A stretch of 64,000 bases of DNA, taken from the NCBI GenBank assembly GCA_903231505.1, contig CAFBRK010000252.1, positions 52,595-116,594 on the forward strand, given 5' to 3'. The translations under genes were made by a program, and so were the position numbers. This document shows, one piece after another, positions 15,001 to 21,000 of the stretch. The stretch is from Olavius algarvensis associated proteobacterium Delta 3. Its GTDB lineage: Bacteria > Desulfobacterota > Desulfobacteria > Desulfobacterales > CAFBRK01. The notes beneath the pieces are model-generated. The model saw only the letters and a program-made list of their open reading frames with translations, made no database searches and was not told where the DNA came from. Every line of letters starts with the position of its first letter. The first letter of the stretch is position 1.

Positions 15001-18000
15001 AGGTCGGTGTGGTGGGCGGCTTCCGGCTGGTGCTCGGCGATGAACTGAACATCGCCGATATCCTGGTCATCCAGGCCGAGGTGAAGTTCCGACTGGAGCT
15101 GGCCGGAGACAATCCGGGCATCGAACTGATCCTGAACGGGATGATGAAGCTCGGCCCCCTCGGCGAGGTCAGGCTGGTGGACAGCGGGTTCCGGATCAAC
15201 GGGGACGGGCTGGTGGCCCGGCTTGACCTGCAGATCGAAGGCGGGTTCGGTGGGGATGTCGGCCTGGCGTTCGAAGTATCCGCGCTGTTGACGCTCAATA
15301 CCACCGGGCGCGTCCAGTCCCTCGGGTCCAGCACCGTGGATCCCGGGTTCCGGCTGAGGCTGGAGGGGAGCGTGACGTTCCTCGGATTCGCCAAGGCCCA
15401 AGGGATGGTGGACATCATCATTGCCCAGGATATCTTTCAGCTCGAGTTTGCCGTCTCGTTTAACCTGGGCGGATTGGTGTTCGAGGCCAGCGGTGGGGCG
15501 GCCATTGTGGGCGGCGATGATCCGGGCTTCGTGCTCAAACTGAACGTGCGGGCGGTGGCCGATATCGATGTCTTCTACATCGAGGCGTCCGGACGCTTCG
15601 AGCTGAACACCACCAACACCCAGCGCCTGGGTGTGGCCGGCAATTCATTTCTATTGGAGCTGTCCGGAAAGGTGGAGATCCTCAAGGTCCTGAAGATGGA
15701 CGCCACTTTCCGGGTGGAGGTCCAGGACAACGAATGGTCGTTCATGCTGAGTGCATCCATCGACTTTTTCGGCATCGTCAAACTCGACGGCAGCCTCTAC
15801 CTGGATTCCAAGGGAAATTTCGATCTCCAGCTTCGGGGCCGGATGGTGCTGGGGTCGAGTTCGTTCGGCCTGATCGGCGAATTCCACTTCCGGGTCCGGT
15901 CGGAGGTGCTTTCCGATGCCATCGGGAACCCCTACTTCATCTTCGAGCTGAGCGGTGGCGCCTCGGTCAAGGCCAAGGTGTTCGGCATCACCCTGGCCGG
16001 TCTGAGCCTCGATTTCTCCTTCCGTGCCGAGGGCAACGGCCGGGTGCCCATCGTGCTCAGCATCACGGTCAAGGTCAAAATCCTGTTTGTGAAGGTCAAG
16101 AAAACCGCCCGATTCAAAGTCGGCGTCCTGGAGCTGCCCAAACCGGTCTTCCTGGGCGGCCAGGCGGGGGATCCCAGGGGCTGGAACCCGGACACGGGCG
16201 GCACCCTCCATCTGAATGTCGGTGACCGAAAGGGGGATCGCAATATCGCCGTCGACGACAACGACGAGCCGTTTATCATCGAGCAGCTCGGCGGCGCCGG
16301 TGGCAAGGCGCTGATCAAGGTGACCGCCTTCGGCCGCAGCAACATCTTCGACAACGTCACCAACATCGTTGCCGATTTCGGCCCGGGCAACGATTCGTTC
16401 CGCGTGCTGTCCGGTGTCACCGTTCCGGTGAGCGTCCGTGGCGGCAGCGGACAGGACGTGCTCATCTATGAGGGCAGCGGTGCCGCCGACATCTTCGGCG
16501 ACGGCGGTTCCGATTATATCGAAATCAACGGTCCGGCGGACGTTTTCGTGGCCGGCGGCAACGAGTCGAGCACACCCGATGATCCAAAGGGTGATTATAT
16601 CGTGCACACCGGCACCGGCATGGCCGTCATCGATGGCGGCAACGGGGATGACCGCATCTTCGGCGGCACGGAAAACGACATTCTGGTCGGAAACGGCGGC
16701 CACGATGACATCACGGGTCCGGCGGCCGAAGTATACGGAGATTACCCCCGGGCGGGACTGGGCATCTCCAACAGCGGCTCGTCAGGAGACGATCTGGTCA
16801 CCCTGACCGTGGACGATCCGGCCGCTATTGTGGATTTGGGCAGCAACACATCGGCAGAAGGAGACACCCTGGAGCTCTTCGGGCGACCCGAGGGGGATCG
16901 TTTCGAGATTAAGCCGGTGGGCGGCCAGGCTGGACGGGTCGATATCGTTGTTGCCACGGCGGCGGCTCCGGGCAACACCGAGGTACGCGCCGTCAGCGGT
17001 CTCGAACATCTCGAAATCGACGGGCGGGGTGGGGCCGACACCTTCACGGTGCGAGACATGGATAACGCCGGCTTGCGCAGTTTCCTCATCAGTATGGGCC
17101 GGCGCTACACGGTCAACGGCACCCGGATCATCGTGGAAGATATCGACGGCAAGAAGTTCAACCGTGAAGTCCCCAATGCCGTGGCCTTCGATGACAATGC
17201 GGCCGACAGCGTGTTGATCGAAGGCGATGATGGAAGCGACGAGTTCGAGCTTCGGGCCGCCGGGGCGGATCCCGATAGCGGGTTCTTCACGGAAGTGGGC
17301 GTGGCGCGCACCACGGGCGGCACCACTTATGAAGTGATCATTGGCCAAAGCATCCGGGCCGAAGGCGATGCGCTCACGGTTGACGCCAAGGCCGGAGATG
17401 ATGTCATGGATGCGGCCCGGTTGGGCTATGCGGACCCGGAGGAGGGGACGCGTCAGACCGACCAGATCGCTCTGACCCTGATCGGCGGCAGCGGCGACGA
17501 CCGGCTCATCGGCACCCCCTTTGAAGACGTCCTGGACAGCGGGATGGGCAGCGATACCGTCACGGGCGGTGAGTCCCGGGATATTTTCTTTGATGCCAGT
17601 CTTCCGGGATCGGGCGATGTGGACACCCTGGTGGAACGCTTCGATGCCGACATCACCCTCACCGACAGCACCCTGATCACCGGCGAGATCCTGGGTGACG
17701 GCCGGGTGCAGATCATTACGGTAACCGACGGGATTCAGGCCGGCCCGGAGATCCAGCGGGTACAGCACAGCGCCACCGGCGGCACCTTCAAACTGATTTT
17801 CGATGGTGAGGCCACCGACGACATCGCGTACAACGCCCCGGCCGCGGTGGTGGAATTCCGGCTCCAGAGCCTGCCCGACATTGCCGACGTAGCGGTCACC
17901 CGGACCGGCGACGGCAGCGAGAAGCGTCCCTTTACCTGGACCATCGCCTTTGTCGACGCTTTCGGATCGGGCGGCGATCCTATCGATGTGCCGGCCCTTG

Positions 18001-21000
18001 AAGCGGAGGCGGCCGACCTCACACCGGTGAACGCACAGGTCACGGTGGCGGTCATCGAAGACGCCGTCACGCTGGATGACGACATCCCCGAGGTCCAGCG
18101 GATTACCCACAGCGGTGCGGGCGGCAGTTTCGAGCTGTTCTTCGAAACCCTGCCGGACGACACGATCAGTGTACCCTACAATGCCACGGCCGGTCAGCTC
18201 GACGCCCTGCTCGAATCCCTGGACAGCATTGGACACGTGCAGGTGACCCGGGTGACCACCACCCCCTACACCTGGGAAATCACCTTCTTTACCGAGGATA
18301 ACGAGCCGGCCCGGATGCCCCAACTCCGTGCCGAAGACGGAAGCCTGCAGCCCGGGGGGCTCATCGGCAACTCCCCCACGGAAGCCGAGCTGGACCAGAC
18401 CTTCAATGAAGACGATCCGAACATGCGATTGCTGGATACGGCCGATCGCTATCGGGCCGGTGCCATCGTCGAAGATCTCAAGTCGATTTTCGAGGTGGCC
18501 GAAATCAGCGGCGGCGGTGGGCGCAACATCCTGGTCATCGGCGACGTGGACGGCACGGTCGGCGTGGGCAACGCCCAGATCCCGGTGTCTGATTGGACCG
18601 GCAAGGCCACCCTCGACAACCGGGGCAATGCCACCCTCGATGAGACCGGCTTCCTCAATGAGCTTTACATCATTAATCTGGTCGGCATCGGCGGGACCCA
18701 GGTGGCGGTACGGGACAGCGGTGAGGGCAGCGGCACCGACGAGATCATCGTCAACGGTACCAACGAGTCCGATGTGATTACCCTCAATGCCGTGGGCAGT
18801 GGTGAGAACCGGACCGGGGCGGCCGTGTTTGACAGTGCATCGGCACCGTCGGTGGACATCGTCACCTTCCGGGCCATTGAACGGGTCACCCTCAACGCCC
18901 TGGGCGGGGACGACCGCCTGATCAGCAACGACACGGCGGCGGTGACCGTTGTGAACCTGGGCGGGGGCGACGACGCCATTGTCATCGGCACGGTACCGTT
19001 GATCCCCGACACCGGCAACCGCACCCTGGAATTTCCGGAAGGGGTACCGGTGGTGGATACGGAAAATCTGACCAACGGCAACTCCAATTTCCTGTATATT
19101 CTCGGTGAGGACCAGAACGACGAGTTCGAGGTGAACTTCAACCGGGCCCAGCTATTCCTCCACGGGGGCAGCGGGGACGACCGCTTCCTGCTCAAGACCT
19201 TCCTCGTGCTCAAAGAGAACGCCGACAATCCGGATGAGACCACCAACCTGTCCAATGTCTTCGGCGGCACCGGTTCCAACCGATACAGCTACCTTGAAAA
19301 CGGACCGGTAAAGATCAACGGCGGCCCCGGCATCGACTCCCTGGTCATCGTGGGCACGCCCATCGGGGACACGTTTGTGATCACCGAAACGGCCGTCGCC
19401 GGCGCCGGTCGCCTGGTCTCCTTCCGCGGTATCGAGGCCCTGGAAATTTTCGGGGCCGGCGGTGCGGACCACATCTACCTGCTGAGCACAAGTGAGCTCT
19501 TCACCACCACCATCAACGGCGGCAGCGGCGATGATGTCATTCACCTGGGCGGCGATCATCCGCCGCTGGTCTTCGACCCGCCGGAATTTACCTACCAGCC
19601 GCCGGCCATCCAGGTGGAACTGCCCCCGACCCTGGAGTTTGTCCAGGAGGTGAAACGCTTCGGCAACTTTACCTTCGAGTTCCGCCTCGGGTTCTGGGAG
19701 TCGATCATCTCCACCTTCATCGGCGCCAACTCCTTTGTCGAGCAGGCCCAGCGGGCCGTGGAGCGGACCATCCACGGGTGGTTCGACACCTGGAAGCTGA
19801 ACATTCCGAATTTCCGAAACCCGACGCTGGAATTCGCCATCAGTTCGGCCACAGAGTACACCAAACGCTTCCTGGGCATTGTCATATCGCGGAAGATCCG
19901 TGTCCGGGTCAGGGGGCTTCAGGTGGCCTACGAACGGGGTGTCCTGGTATCGCGCTCCACCAAGGTCCAGCCAAAGCCGATCACCGTGGATCCGCCGCCC
20001 TTTGCCTATAAACAACCGGCCCAGTTCACCGTAGGGGACATCAAGGGCCGCGTCATCATCAAGGGCGGAGAAGGCTTCGAGGAGTCCGGCGACACCCTGA
20101 TCTTCCACAACGGGGCGGGGGCCAGCGAAACCGGCCTGATCACCCATCGGGTGGTGCCGCGGTTTACCCAGACCGGCATCGATCCGGATACCGGAGAACC
20201 GATTTTCGAGCAGCAGCTTGATGAAAACGACCAGCCGATTGCCGATACCTTCCAGTCCATTGAAGGCTTCGGTCTCAACATCCCGCTGGAGGGGTTTGTC
20301 GGCCCCGATACGGTACGCACCTTCGGTGTGCTGGTCGAGGCGGTCGAACACCTGGATCTGAGGCTGGCCGATGAACAGCCGCCGCTCACCAACAGCGCCA
20401 ACCGGGACGACACCGTGTACGTGGCCCTCCTCGAGCAGCGGAATTCCGAAATTCGGGGACCCCCGGATGCGCCAGCCAATCCCCTCCTTTCGGATGCCGA
20501 GCCGATGCGCCTGACCATCGTCACCGGTGAGGGTGACGACCACGTTTTCCTGAGACAGATCACCGGTGATACCACGGTCCTGGGCGGGCCCGGCATCGAC
20601 CATCTCACCTTGTCCGACCCCAATGTCAACAAAACTCTGGGCGGCCTCGGCGCCCGCATTCTCTATGACGGGGACGGCCATATCGACGAACAGACTCGAC
20701 GAGTGGCCAACCTGACCGAAATCGGTTTCCCCGAGGACCTGGAGCTCCCCGACGTTTTTGCCAATACCGGCGATCCCGACACCGCCCAATCCTTCACAGA
20801 TGCCCGCGGCAATGAAGTGCTCTACTGGGATGCCGATTTGCAGCCCATTCTTTTCCAGGAGGCGCAAGGCCTCGCGCTCCGCACCGTGGTCCTGAGAGAT
20901 GACGGCGATATCGTCACCGACCTGGTCCGGGAAGAGGGCGTGCCCGAGGAGGGGGTGCAGGAGACGGGACGGCATAAAGCCAACGACCTGGACGAACTCC

